Source: CAZVPF01 sp964628195 (lineage in GTDB: Bacteria > Planctomycetota > Phycisphaerae > Sedimentisphaerales > Anaerohalosphaeraceae). Taken from it: a DNA stretch of 40,894 nt. Under the pieces are notes generated by a model. It searched no databases. It saw only the letters and a list, made by a program, of their open reading frames with translations, and had not been told where the DNA came from. The stretch is taken from NCBI GenBank assembly GCA_964628195.1, contig CAZVPF010000025.1, forward strand, positions 1-40,894. The letters run 5' to 3'. The translations under genes and the position numbers were made by a program. This document shows, piece after piece, positions 27,453 to 34,641 of the stretch (positions are counted from its first letter, which is position 1; each line of letters begins with the position of its first letter).

Positions 27453-28250
27453 ATGAAAACTCAGGTCGTTATACACGGTGCGGGCGGCAGAATGGGCAGA
27501 CGGGTCATCGCTCTTTGTCTTGAAAATGACAGTATTGAAATTGCCGGGGCGGTGGACCGACAGGATCATCCCGATATCGGCAAAGATGCCGGACAGCTGG
27601 CAGCAGTCAAAAAATGCGGTGTCCCGCTTTCAGGTGTTTTTCCCGACAAAGCGGATGCGGTTATTGATTTTTCTCTCCCCGATGCAGCGGATACTGTCAT
27701 AGATTACTGCACGGCCTCAAAAGCAGCCCTTGTGATGTGTACTACGGGACTTTCAGATCAGCAGAAGGAAAAACTTAACAAGGCTTCTCAATCTGTCGCT
27801 GTGCTTGAAGCTACTAATATGAGTGTAGGCATGAATGTTCTTTTCAGTATTGTAGGGCACGTGGCCGAGCTTTTGGGCGACCAATACGATATTGAAATTG
27901 TCGAGCAGCACCACCGTTTCAAGAAAGACTCTCCTTCGGGAACGGCCCTGACCCTCGCTGAGCGGATTGCAGAAAAGACCGCAAGCGATTTCCCCAACTG
28001 CCTTACCCACGGCAGGCAGGGCAGAGAAGCTCTGCGTGAAAAAGGAAAAATAGGCATGCACGCCGTAAGAGCAGGGGACATTACCGGCAAACACGCCGTG
28101 ATATATTCCACCATCGGCGAGACGGTAACCATCTCCCACGAGGCGCACAACAGGGATAACTTCGCGGCAGGGGCCGTAAGAGCCGCCGCATGGCTGGCAG
28201 GCAAAAAGCCCGGCAAGTACTCGATGGCTGACGTTTTGGGAATATCTTAA
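27453..28250 (+). CDS. dapB: 4-hydroxy-tetrahydrodipicolinate reductase
   Basis: Lysine/diaminopimelate pathway reductase of 265 residues. It shows the N-terminal nucleotide-binding GAGGRMGRRV, CTTGLSDQQ, and the catalytic EQHHRFKKDSPSGTAL motif with paired histidines and the substrate lysine. The C-terminal EAHNRDNFAAGAVRAA is typical. AAGG lies just upstream of the ATG. It is monocistronic; dapF is 6 kb away in the same window, so the pathway genes are dispersed. Confidence 0.95.
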   Translation: MKTQVVIHGAGGRMGRRVIALCLENDSIEIAGAVDRQDHPDIGKDAGQLAAVKKCGVPLSGVFPDKADAVIDFSLPDAADTVIDYCTASKAALVMCTTGLSDQQKEKLNKASQSVAVLEATNMSVGMNVLFSIVGHVAELLGDQYDIEIVEQHHRFKKDSPSGTALTLAERIAEKTASDFPNCLTHGRQGREALREKGKIGMHAVRAGDITGKHAVIYSTIGETVTISHEAHNRDNFAAGAVRAAAWLAGKKPGKYSMADVLGIS

Positions 28251-28351
28251 AAAAGCTCAAATATTCCCTTTTCAGCGAAAGTTCAAAAATAAACGACGAA
28301 AAAATACTGTTTTTTCAAAACATTATTAATCCAAATTATTTAAAAATATCC

Positions 28352-28379
28352 TTGCATGGGAACTGCTGGGTGCTAAAAT
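28352..28379 (+). promoter_or_regulatory. promoter directing a probably leaderless transcript of the sirC-like gene
   Basis: TTGCAT (28352-28357) and TAAAAT (28374-28379), 16-base spacer. The -10 ends 6 bases before the ATG at 28386 and there is no Shine-Dalgarno, so transcription would begin at or next to the A of the ATG. Confidence 0.5.
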
Positions 28380-28385
28380 ATATTT

Positions 28386-29072
28386 ATGACCAAATTTCCG
28401 CTTTATCTTGATCTGCAGGGGAAAAGGGCGGTAGTTATCGGTTCAGGTAAGCACGCAGCTCATGGCATCAAATCATTGCAGCTTGCAGGATGCCGTGTGA
28501 TTTGCCTCGCCGAACAGTTGACACCGCAAATCAGGGAAGCAGCGGTTCCACCCGGCGTTAATATAATTATCAGCAGCTATTCAAAGCAATATCTTAGCGG
28601 CGCAATGCTCGTTGTCGCCGCAGCGGCAAGTCCTGAGCTTAACAGCAAAATTCGTGACCATTGTCATAAAATGGATATTATGTGCTGCCTGCCGGACTTT
28701 CCGAACAGCTCAGATTTCTGCATCCCGGAGGTTCTCGACAGGTTTGGTCTACGTTTTGCCGTTGCTGCTCCGTCCAATTGCAGGCCGCTTCAAAGAAGGA
28801 TTCGCAGCAAACTCGAAAAGTTGTTCGATGAAACACACGGACTTTTCGCCGAGGAGATAAGCACCACCGAAAGAAGGCTTATCGAGTCGCTGCCGGACAG
28901 CAAAAGGCGGGAGGAGCTTATCGGCCAGCTTGTAAGGGAAGAGTCCTTCGAGTATTTTCAAAAAAAAGGCCCGGAGGCATGGCGCCAGCGGGCATTTTGT
29001 TTATTCGGTCATATGCTAAATCCCAGCCGGGGTGTAAAAAAATCCCCAAACCAGGCAGATCAAAGCACTTAA
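28386..29072 (+). CDS. precorrin-2 dehydrogenase / sirohydrochlorin ferrochelatase-like protein
   Basis: SirC/Met8/CysG-N-like protein of 228 residues. The N-terminus YLDLQGKRAVVIGSGKHAAHGIKSL is the NAD-binding Rossmann segment. The middle LPDFPNSSDFCIPEVLDRFGLRFAVAA aligns with the VVDxPxxxxFIxPSIIDR region, keeping the aspartate, while the usual glycine/serine-rich SSGGxSP turn is replaced by APSNCRP. Such enzymes oxidise precorrin-2 to sirohydrochlorin for siroheme, cobalamin or alternative heme routes. No partner genes adjoin it. It shares the TTAA of its stop with the convergent rplU stop. Divergence means activity could differ. Confidence 0.72.
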   Translation: MTKFPLYLDLQGKRAVVIGSGKHAAHGIKSLQLAGCRVICLAEQLTPQIREAAVPPGVNIIISSYSKQYLSGAMLVVAAAASPELNSKIRDHCHKMDIMCCLPDFPNSSDFCIPEVLDRFGLRFAVAAPSNCRPLQRRIRSKLEKLFDETHGLFAEEISTTERRLIESLPDSKRREELIGQLVREESFEYFQKKGPEAWRQRAFCLFGHMLNPSRGVKKSPNQADQST

Positions 29073-29398
29073 GCGCTTATTTTATCAACCTTTACCTTGA
29101 GATATTTCTGACGGTGGCCGATGCGTTTACGGCTGTCTTTTCGCCTGCGGAAATGCGTGGGATAAAGTTTAGGGCCCTTAACCGTGGCATCTTCGGCGGT
29201 ATTTTCAAAAACCCCTGAGACCTTTGCACCATCGATGTACGGGGCGCCGACCGATATATTCTCACCGTCGCTTACCATTAAAACCTTGTCAAAATCAACG
29301 TTTTTGGCTTGTGGATCGATTTCCAGCAGGTCGATCTGGATCACATCGCCCTCGCTAACCTTATACTGTTTACCGCCTTGCTCAATTACAGCGTACAT
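29069..29398 (-). CDS. rplU: 50S ribosomal protein L21
   Basis: Ribosomal protein of 109 residues with MYAVIEQGGKQYKVSEGD at the N-terminus and the HFRRRKDSRKRIGHRQKY RNA-binding segment. Start ATG 29398 has GGGAG upstream and a good promoter. Unusually, rpmA (L27) does not follow: the stop overlaps the convergent gene. The usual rplU-rpmA-obg order is therefore broken here. Confidence 0.96.
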   Translation of the reverse strand: MYAVIEQGGKQYKVSEGDVIQIDLLEIDPQAKNVDFDKVLMVSDGENISVGAPYIDGAKVSGVFENTAEDATVKGPKLYPTHFRRRKDSRKRIGHRQKYLKVKVDKISA

Positions 29399-29434
29399 CT
29401 TTATCTCCCGATAGAAAATTAATAATAGCCTCGC

Positions 29435-29462
29435 ATTTTAGCACTAAATCCGAGCCTGTAAA
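29435..29462 (-). promoter_or_regulatory. promoter of rplU
   Basis: Minus-strand TTTACA (29457-29462) and TAAAAT (29435-29440), 16-base spacer, about 35 bases ahead of the L21 start. Confidence 0.5.
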
Positions 29463-29583
29463 GCATTTTTTGCAGATTTTTAAGCTGTGAGATGAAGATA
29501 GCGTGAATTTAGGGTTTTTCCCTCAAATATCCCTCGCCGGCATGCTTTAAAATCGGGGTTCCCTATAGAAATGCTTACTTATA

Positions 29584-30666
29584 CTACGCCGGTTCAGCGG
29601 CTTCCTCAACAACCCTGACAGTGTTCTTACCGGCCTGCTTGGCCGCATACATCGCCTGGTCGGTCGCCTTCGTAACCTCATCCGGGCTCATGGTTGTCGA
29701 GTCGTACTGTCCGACACCGACACTGATTGAAAGTTCGATCTTGTTCTCGTCCCACATAACCGGCGTCTCCGATACCATCGCAACCATTCTCTTGGCCACA
29801 ACAATAGCGTCCGATAAGGACGTGTTCGGCAGTATTATAGAGAACTCATCCCCGCCGTACCTCGCCCCCACATCTATCTGTCTTATGCACGCGTTGAGCC
29901 TTTTGCTTATCTGCCTGATAACCATATCTCCCGCACGATGCCCGAAATTGTCGTTGATCGGTTTTAAGTTGTCGATGTCCGCCATGATAATCGATATCTG
30001 CCCGCCGTATCTTTGAGCCCTGCGAAGCTCTGTCTCAAGCCTCTCGTAAAAGCTGCGATGATTAAGCATGCCCGTAATGCCGTCTGTCTTGGCCTGCCGC
30101 TGCGTCTTCTCGAAAAGTTTAATATTCCCTATCGACGCCCCGATAAGCTGCCTGAAAAGCTCGATAACCGCTATGTCCTCATCGGTGAAAGTTCCGTCAC
30201 CCAGCTTGTCGGTGAGGTTAAGCACACCCACAACACGGTTCTGACATATCAGAGGTGCGATAATGCAGCTTTGGCTCTTATAGTTCTTGGAAAAGGCCCT
30301 GTTGGTGTTCGTTATACGCGGCTTTGAGTAATTATCTATGTCGTTTACGACCATAAGCTCCTTGCTGCGAACAGCGGCAACCATCGGAGAAGGGGGGTTC
30401 TGGTTTAGCGAAACGATATTGTTAATTAGGAACGGATGGTTATTTTTCTCAAGGTGCAGGATATCGCTTGAGTCGTCAAGTATGTAAAGCGATGCCCTTT
30501 TGGCACCTATAAGTTCGGAAATATCCGTCACGCATGTTTCTGCGACATTCTGTATATCCAGGCAGTTCAGCCTTTTTACTATGGGGGTGATAATCGAAAG
30601 ACGGCAGATACCCCCCGTGCAGTGAAGCGGCTTTGTCGGTTTGGCAGATGTATCCTTATTTTCCAT
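29584..30666 (-). CDS. GAF-GGDEF diguanylate cyclase
   Basis: Cytoplasmic signalling enzyme of 360 residues from ATG 30666. A GAF domain spans about 35-185 (DISELIGAKRASLYILDD to DEDIAVIELFRQLIGASI), followed by a GGDEF domain with the intact active motif GGDEF at 271-275. The inhibitory I-site RQID is at 262-265, five residues before it, so product feedback is expected. It makes c-di-GMP in response to an unknown GAF ligand. No transmembrane segment is seen. A PilZ receptor is 3 kb away and the FlhG/FliA operon is divergent, which suggests motility control, by inference. Confidence 0.92.
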   Translation of the reverse strand: MENKDTSAKPTKPLHCTGGICRLSIITPIVKRLNCLDIQNVAETCVTDISELIGAKRASLYILDDSSDILHLEKNNHPFLINNIVSLNQNPPSPMVAAVRSKELMVVNDIDNYSKPRITNTNRAFSKNYKSQSCIIAPLICQNRVVGVLNLTDKLGDGTFTDEDIAVIELFRQLIGASIGNIKLFEKTQRQAKTDGITGMLNHRSFYERLETELRRAQRYGGQISIIMADIDNLKPINDNFGHRAGDMVIRQISKRLNACIRQIDVGARYGGDEFSIILPNTSLSDAIVVAKRMVAMVSETPVMWDENKIELSISVGVGQYDSTTMSPDEVTKATDQAMYAAKQAGKNTVRVVEEAAEPA

Positions 30667-30704
30667 GATCAATACAAGTCTCTTATCAACAGCGGCTTAC
30701 GGTT

Positions 30705-30732
30705 ATCATAGACAAGATTAAAAGGCTCTTAA
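30705..30732 (-). promoter_or_regulatory. candidate promoter of the diguanylate cyclase
   Basis: Minus-strand TTAAGA (30727-30732) and TATGAT (30705-30710), 16-base spacer, about 40 bases before the ATG at 30666. Confidence 0.4.
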
Positions 30733-30911
30733 CAATACAATATCGGGATATAACACCTTCGAGTTTAGTGCCAAAACATAAGGTTTTGTTATATTTTGTC
30801 TCTTTTGCCCGGGTAAAAGAACAAAAAATATTTCAAAAATTTAAGTCCAGAATCCATAAAGAGTTAAGTTTTTTCTTGTAGAAAATGGCAGTTTTTTTAC
30901 GAAAATAGTAA

Positions 30912-30940
30912 TTGACCAAACATGTTTTACGTTTTATAAA
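30912..30940 (+). promoter_or_regulatory. promoter of the merR-like/flhG/fliA operon
   Basis: TTGACC (30912-30917) and TATAAA (30935-30940) with a 17-base spacer. The leader to the ATG at 31025 is about 75 bases. The -10 lies at the centre of a perfect 24-bp palindrome. Confidence 0.55.
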
Positions 30941-30948
30941 ACGTAAAA
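30925..30948. promoter_or_regulatory. perfect 24-bp palindromic operator over the -10 box
   Basis: Half-site TTTTACGTTTTA is followed immediately by its exact complement, with no central spacer. A dimeric regulator bound here would cover the -10 element. The MerR-type protein encoded just downstream is the obvious candidate. Confidence 0.55.
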
Positions 30949-31024
30949 TACATTTATTAATTGAAGCTGAGAGAATTGATTCTTAAACTACCCGTCAGAT
31001 TGACGCGGTTTCGGAGTTGAAGTC

Positions 31025-31300
31025 ATGAATAACGTCCAGGTGCCCAGAAAGCTTTATCGAATCGGTGAAATTGTAAGACACAGCCCTTTTTCTAGGCAAA
31101 CAATACACAACTACACCACCATGGGCCTGATACAGGAGTCGCAATGGACCGAGGGCGGGCACAGGCTATACGATGAGTCTGTATTTTCAAGGCTCTCGGA
31201 GATACTCGAACTGAGGAAGACAAAAACACTCTCACAGATAAAGGATATTCTCACATCCAAAGGTAGCGGAGATTTCTATTCCAGTCCTCTTGCTTCCTGA
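31025..31300 (+). CDS. MerR-type helix-turn-helix regulator
   Basis: Small DNA-binding protein of 91 residues consisting almost entirely of a MerR winged helix-turn-helix: LYRIGEIVRHSPFSRQTIHNYTTMGL, then QWTEGGHRLYDESVFSRL and LSQIKDIL. There is no effector-binding domain and no cysteines, so metal or drug sensing is unlikely. ATG 31025 has GGAG eight bases upstream. It heads an operon with an unknown protein, flhG and fliA, so it probably controls flagellar regulators and perhaps itself through the palindrome at 30925. The following gene starts 13 bases on. Confidence 0.85.
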   Translation: MNNVQVPRKLYRIGEIVRHSPFSRQTIHNYTTMGLIQESQWTEGGHRLYDESVFSRLSEILELRKTKTLSQIKDILTSKGSGDFYSSPLAS

Positions 31301-31313
31301 TAAAGGTCAACTG

Positions 31314-31727
31314 ATGAAAATTGCCAACAACCTAAATAATGTTTCTGATATACTGTTGAAGATAATCTCTTTCACGGAAAAGAGAATGGAGATACTCAAG
31401 GAGAACATAATCAGCGTCGACAGGGACGATTATGTCCCGATGGACCTTGATACCGAACAGTTCGCCGAGATTATGGCCTGTGCTGTCAGCGAACATGTGA
31501 ACCATAACAGGGCGGTTTTTTCCGACAATGAGAATTTCCAGTTCGGCTTGCAGGATGAAATACGCTGTCGCTCTGTAATCGACCACAGGGCAAAAAAACT
31601 GCTCAAAGACAACACCAAAGAGTATTTGAAATATGAGCTTGAAAAAATGGCGGAAAATACTAATAATTACTCAACAGCAAGGAATCTTTTTTATCGTTCC
31701 CTGGCGGACGATGAAGACCTGTGCTGA
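31314..31727 (+). CDS. unknown helical protein in the flagellar regulator operon
   Basis: Protein of 137 residues that I do not recognise. ATG 31314 has AAAGG seven bases upstream, so this start is preferred over TTG 31290, which overlaps the MerR-like gene. The sequence is predicted mostly helical, with an N-terminal amphipathic stretch (NNVSDILLKIISFTEKRMEILKENI) that could form a coiled coil, an acidic middle (VDRDDYVPMDLDTEQFAEIM), and a basic region RCRSVIDHRAKKLLKDN. No membrane segment or signal is present. Its place between a MerR protein and FlhG suggests a partner in flagellar number or assembly control, comparable in size to chaperones such as FlgN, but no motif proves it. Confidence 0.65.
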   Translation: MKIANNLNNVSDILLKIISFTEKRMEILKENIISVDRDDYVPMDLDTEQFAEIMACAVSEHVNHNRAVFSDNENFQFGLQDEIRCRSVIDHRAKKLLKDNTKEYLKYELEKMAENTNNYSTARNLFYRSLADDEDLC

Positions 31728-31780
31728 ACGGTTTAAGTTATTATAATTTATCAACATTGAAATGTGCGGAAGCTTAAAAA

Positions 31781-32599
31781 ATGAATACAGCGGCAAAGCC
31801 TGCTACAGTTATTGCAGTTACAAGCGGAAAGGGAGGCGTTGGTAAAACCAACGTCGTGGCAAATCTCGGGCTGGCTTTCGCTGCGTCAAATAAAAAGACC
31901 GTCCTGATAGACGCGGATTTGGGCCTGGGCAATCTCGATATAATAATGAACATCAACAGCATGTATAACCTTTGGCATGTCGCCAGGGGCACGCATTCCA
32001 TTGAAGAAATAATACAGGTCGGGCCAAACGGCGTGGAGGTTGTTTGCGGGCCAAACGGCCTGGAAGACATGGCCAACCTCAACCAGTTCCAGCGCAGCAG
32101 GCTCATAGAGGAGATGGACAAGTTCCATTGCAACAGCGACATAATACTAATAGACACCTCTGCGGGAATTAATCAGTCCGTGCTTGCCTTTTGCAGTGCA
32201 AGTGACCAGGTGCTGGTCGTAACGACCCCCGAGCCCTCGGCGATGAGCGACGCTTATGCTATGATCAAAATACTGTCATTGCAGGACTACCCCGGAAAGA
32301 TATGCCTCGTGGTCAATATGGCCGCCTCACTTTCAGAGGGCAAAAGGGTATACAGGCAGATGGCTGATGTCGCCCATAAATTCCTTTCGAGGACCGTTTA
32401 CGAAGCGGGCATTCTCTGCATGGATGATAGACTGCCCAAAAGCGTAAAGGCAAGAAAGCCTTTTGTGCTCAATTATCCGCAAAGCAATATTACAAGTGCC
32501 TTCACCGCCATGGCAGCAAGGCTTTCTCGCGGCTGCAGGGCGGGGGAGACCGCACGAAATGAAGGTTTTTTCAGAAAGGTAGTGAACTTGTTTTTCTAA
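31781..32599 (+). CDS. flhG: MinD/ParA-family ATPase FlhG (FleN/YlxH-like)
   Basis: Deviant Walker-A ATPase of 272 residues: SGKGGVGKT at 15-23, the DADLGLGN switch, and LIDTSAGINQSV. FlhG restricts flagellum number and placement. The C-terminal helix FFRKVVNLFF is a likely membrane-targeting amphipathic helix. The N-terminal DQAxxLR motif that stimulates the FlhF GTPase is missing; the protein begins only 9 residues before the first strand. No flhF is adjacent. It precedes fliA, which supports assignment as FlhG rather than a cell-division MinD. Confidence 0.82.
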   Translation: MNTAAKPATVIAVTSGKGGVGKTNVVANLGLAFAASNKKTVLIDADLGLGNLDIIMNINSMYNLWHVARGTHSIEEIIQVGPNGVEVVCGPNGLEDMANLNQFQRSRLIEEMDKFHCNSDIILIDTSAGINQSVLAFCSASDQVLVVTTPEPSAMSDAYAMIKILSLQDYPGKICLVVNMAASLSEGKRVYRQMADVAHKFLSRTVYEAGILCMDDRLPKSVKARKPFVLNYPQSNITSAFTAMAARLSRGCRAGETARNEGFFRKVVNLFF

Positions 32600-32630
32600 A
32601 CCGCCGGACCGTTTTATCCGATAAGGACAG

Positions 32631-32650
32631 GCCCCACGATGGGGTGTTTT
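32631..32650 (+). terminator. weak hairpin between flhG and fliA
   Basis: CCCCA (32632-32636) and TGGGG (32640-32644) form a tight stem with a three-base loop, followed by GTTTT. It could attenuate readthrough from flhG into fliA. Confidence 0.35.
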
Positions 32651-32747
32651 GGCGTGTTATGAATTGAAAATTAAAACTTTGCTCGGGCTTATAGGACTTT
32701 GTCATTTGTCGCAGGCAAAAAAATATTTACAGGGAGGTAAATAGAAT

Positions 32748-33533
32748 ATGAAATCTGTCCAACTGGAAAATATCGGCCAAGTCTGGCAGGATTACTTTGA
32801 CAGCGGCAAACAGGACAAGCGATGCAGAAACATGCTCATGGAGCATTACCTTTCGATCGTCAAATACGCCGCAGACAGAATATACGCAAAACTTCCCGAT
32901 AAAGTCGAACTCGACGACCTTGTAAGCGCCGGCATTTTCGGCCTCATGGATGCTATCGACGCGTTCGATCCCGAAAGAGGCGTTAAATTTGAAACATATT
33001 GCGCCCCGAGGATACGCGGTGCGATCCTCGACGAGCTCAGAAGCATGGACTGGGTGCCAAGGCTGGTAAGGGCAAGGGCCCACCAGCTGGAAAACGCCCT
33101 CCAGACGCTCGAAGCACACCTCGGAAGGATACCCACCGAAAATGAGATAGCAGGCGAGCTTGATATGGAAATGGACGAGTTCCGCAGGCTCCAGCGCGAC
33201 GCCAACGCTGTCGGCCTTGTTTCGCTGAGCAATAAGTTCTCAGATTCCGACGGCGAAAAGGACATCCGAGAAATAGATGTAATTGAGGACCGCAAAAGTT
33301 CCAACCCGTTGCTCGAGGCCCAGAAACGCGACCTGAAAGGCCTGCTGACAAAAGGCCTGACCCGTGCCGAAAGGCTTATCGTAATACTTTATTATTACGA
33401 AGAGATGACGATGAAGGAGATCGGCGCTACCCTCGACCTTTCCGAGTCTCGTGTCTCGCAGATGCACTCGTCGATCATGGCAAGACTCAAGGCCCAGCTT
33501 AACTCACGAAAAAAAGAGTTTTCCATCACATAG
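32748..33533 (+). CDS. fliA: sigma-28 family RNA polymerase sigma factor FliA/WhiG
   Basis: Alternative sigma factor of 261 residues. Region 2 is VELDDLVSAGIFGLMDAIDAFDPERGVKFETYC, and DELRSMDWVPRLVR is the FliA-type 2.4/3.0 signature. Region 3 follows, and region 4 includes the helix-turn-helix MTMKEIGATLDLSESRVSQ. It would direct late flagellar and chemotaxis promoters. GGGAGG lies about 10 bases before ATG. It closes the operon begun by the MerR-like protein. Confidence 0.93.
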   Translation: MKSVQLENIGQVWQDYFDSGKQDKRCRNMLMEHYLSIVKYAADRIYAKLPDKVELDDLVSAGIFGLMDAIDAFDPERGVKFETYCAPRIRGAILDELRSMDWVPRLVRARAHQLENALQTLEAHLGRIPTENEIAGELDMEMDEFRRLQRDANAVGLVSLSNKFSDSDGEKDIREIDVIEDRKSSNPLLEAQKRDLKGLLTKGLTRAERLIVILYYYEEMTMKEIGATLDLSESRVSQMHSSIMARLKAQLNSRKKEFSIT

Positions 33534-33611
33534 GTAATTATACCTATAATTCATGCACGCATATCTTTGCAGCTCCACAGTGCCTTTTTAATACTGGAAA
33601 GGCTATTTTGC

Positions 33612-33639
33612 TTGATTTCTGTATTTTTTTGTATACAAT
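33612..33639 (+). promoter_or_regulatory. candidate promoter of dapF
   Basis: TTGATT (33612-33617) and TACAAT (33634-33639), 16-base spacer, about 45 bases before dapF. Confidence 0.45.
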
Positions 33640-33683
33640 ACCCGGTTATCTTGCGTTAATTGAATTTGACATAGGGTATAAAA

Positions 33684-34574
33684 ATGAATTTTACAAAAAT
33701 GCACGGCCTCGGTAACGATTATGTCTATGTTGACTGTTTCAGTCAGCAGGTCAGGGACCCCGCTAAGCTGGCAGTGGCACTTAGCGACCGGCACAAAGGT
33801 ATCGGCGCAGATGGACTGATCCTGATATGCCCCTCGGATGTCGCGGACGCGGGAATGGTTATGTTTAACAGTGACGGCACCCAGGCCGAGATGTGCGGAA
33901 ACGGCATCCGCTGCGTTGCGAAGTACGTCTATGACCATAAAATTGCAGTCGCCGGCGACGAGTTTTCCGTGCCAGGCCACGGTTCCTTCGACGCGTCCCT
34001 GCAGATAGAGACATTGCGCGGCGTCTTAAAGGTCGGGCTCGAAATCGGCGACAGCGAAAAGGTTCAAGCTGTCTGTGTCAACATGGGTCAACCGATTCTC
34101 AACGCTGCCGACATACCCGTCGGCCTCTCCGTCGACAACGTTATCGATCAGGACCTCGAAGTGATGGGTACGCATTTTTCTATGACATGTGTGTCTATGG
34201 GCAACCCCCATACCGTATTTTTCTGTGACCATGTTTGGGATGTAGACCTTGAGCGGATAGGCCCGCTGGTCGAAAATCACGAACTTTTCCCCCAGAGGAC
34301 CAACGTGCATTTTGTCCAGGTAAACACGCCTGATGAATTTACCATGCGTACATGGGAAAGAGGTTCCGGGATAACTATGGCCTGCGGGACCGGCGCATGC
34401 GCTTCCGCAGTCGCAGGTGTTCTTACGGGAAAATGTGCCAACAAGGTAATGGCTCACCTGCCCGGCGGCTCACTTGACCTCTACTGGTGCAGGGAAGACA
34501 ACTGCGTTTATATGACAGGCCCTGCCGTGGAAGTATTTTCAGGAACCTTGAACCCGGACCTTAAGCTTGATTAA
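33684..34574 (+). CDS. dapF: diaminopimelate epimerase
   Basis: Cofactor-independent epimerase of 296 residues converting LL- to meso-diaminopimelate for peptidoglycan and lysine. The catalytic pair is C71 in EMCGNGIRC and C234 in ACGTGACAS; FTKMHGLGNDYVYVD and GNPHTVFF are also typical. Start ATG 33684 with AGGG upstream. Monocistronic. Confidence 0.95.
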   Translation: MNFTKMHGLGNDYVYVDCFSQQVRDPAKLAVALSDRHKGIGADGLILICPSDVADAGMVMFNSDGTQAEMCGNGIRCVAKYVYDHKIAVAGDEFSVPGHGSFDASLQIETLRGVLKVGLEIGDSEKVQAVCVNMGQPILNAADIPVGLSVDNVIDQDLEVMGTHFSMTCVSMGNPHTVFFCDHVWDVDLERIGPLVENHELFPQRTNVHFVQVNTPDEFTMRTWERGSGITMACGTGACASAVAGVLTGKCANKVMAHLPGGSLDLYWCREDNCVYMTGPAVEVFSGTLNPDLKLD

Positions 34575-34641
34575 CTGCCAACAACGTGTGCATATAGCTT
34601 CATACGGTAACTATTCTATTGAATAACACGAACCATCCTGG

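Larger units (their letters stand above)
30667..31024. other. 358-base divergent intergenic region between diguanylate cyclase and motility operon
   Basis: AT-rich region containing a minus-strand promoter for the cyclase (30705-30732), a short stem CAAAAC/GTTTTG near 30773, and a plus-strand promoter with an overlapping palindrome (30912-30948). No protein-like frame or RNA gene was recognised. Confidence 0.7.

Noticed and set aside
31781..32599. Assignment as cell-division MinD
   Set aside because: No minC or minE nearby and the gene is directly before fliA, so FlhG is the better call.
32600..32747. A c-di-GMP riboswitch upstream of fliA
   Set aside because: The gap lacks the conserved GEMM core and tetraloop/receptor elements; only a short weak hairpin is present.
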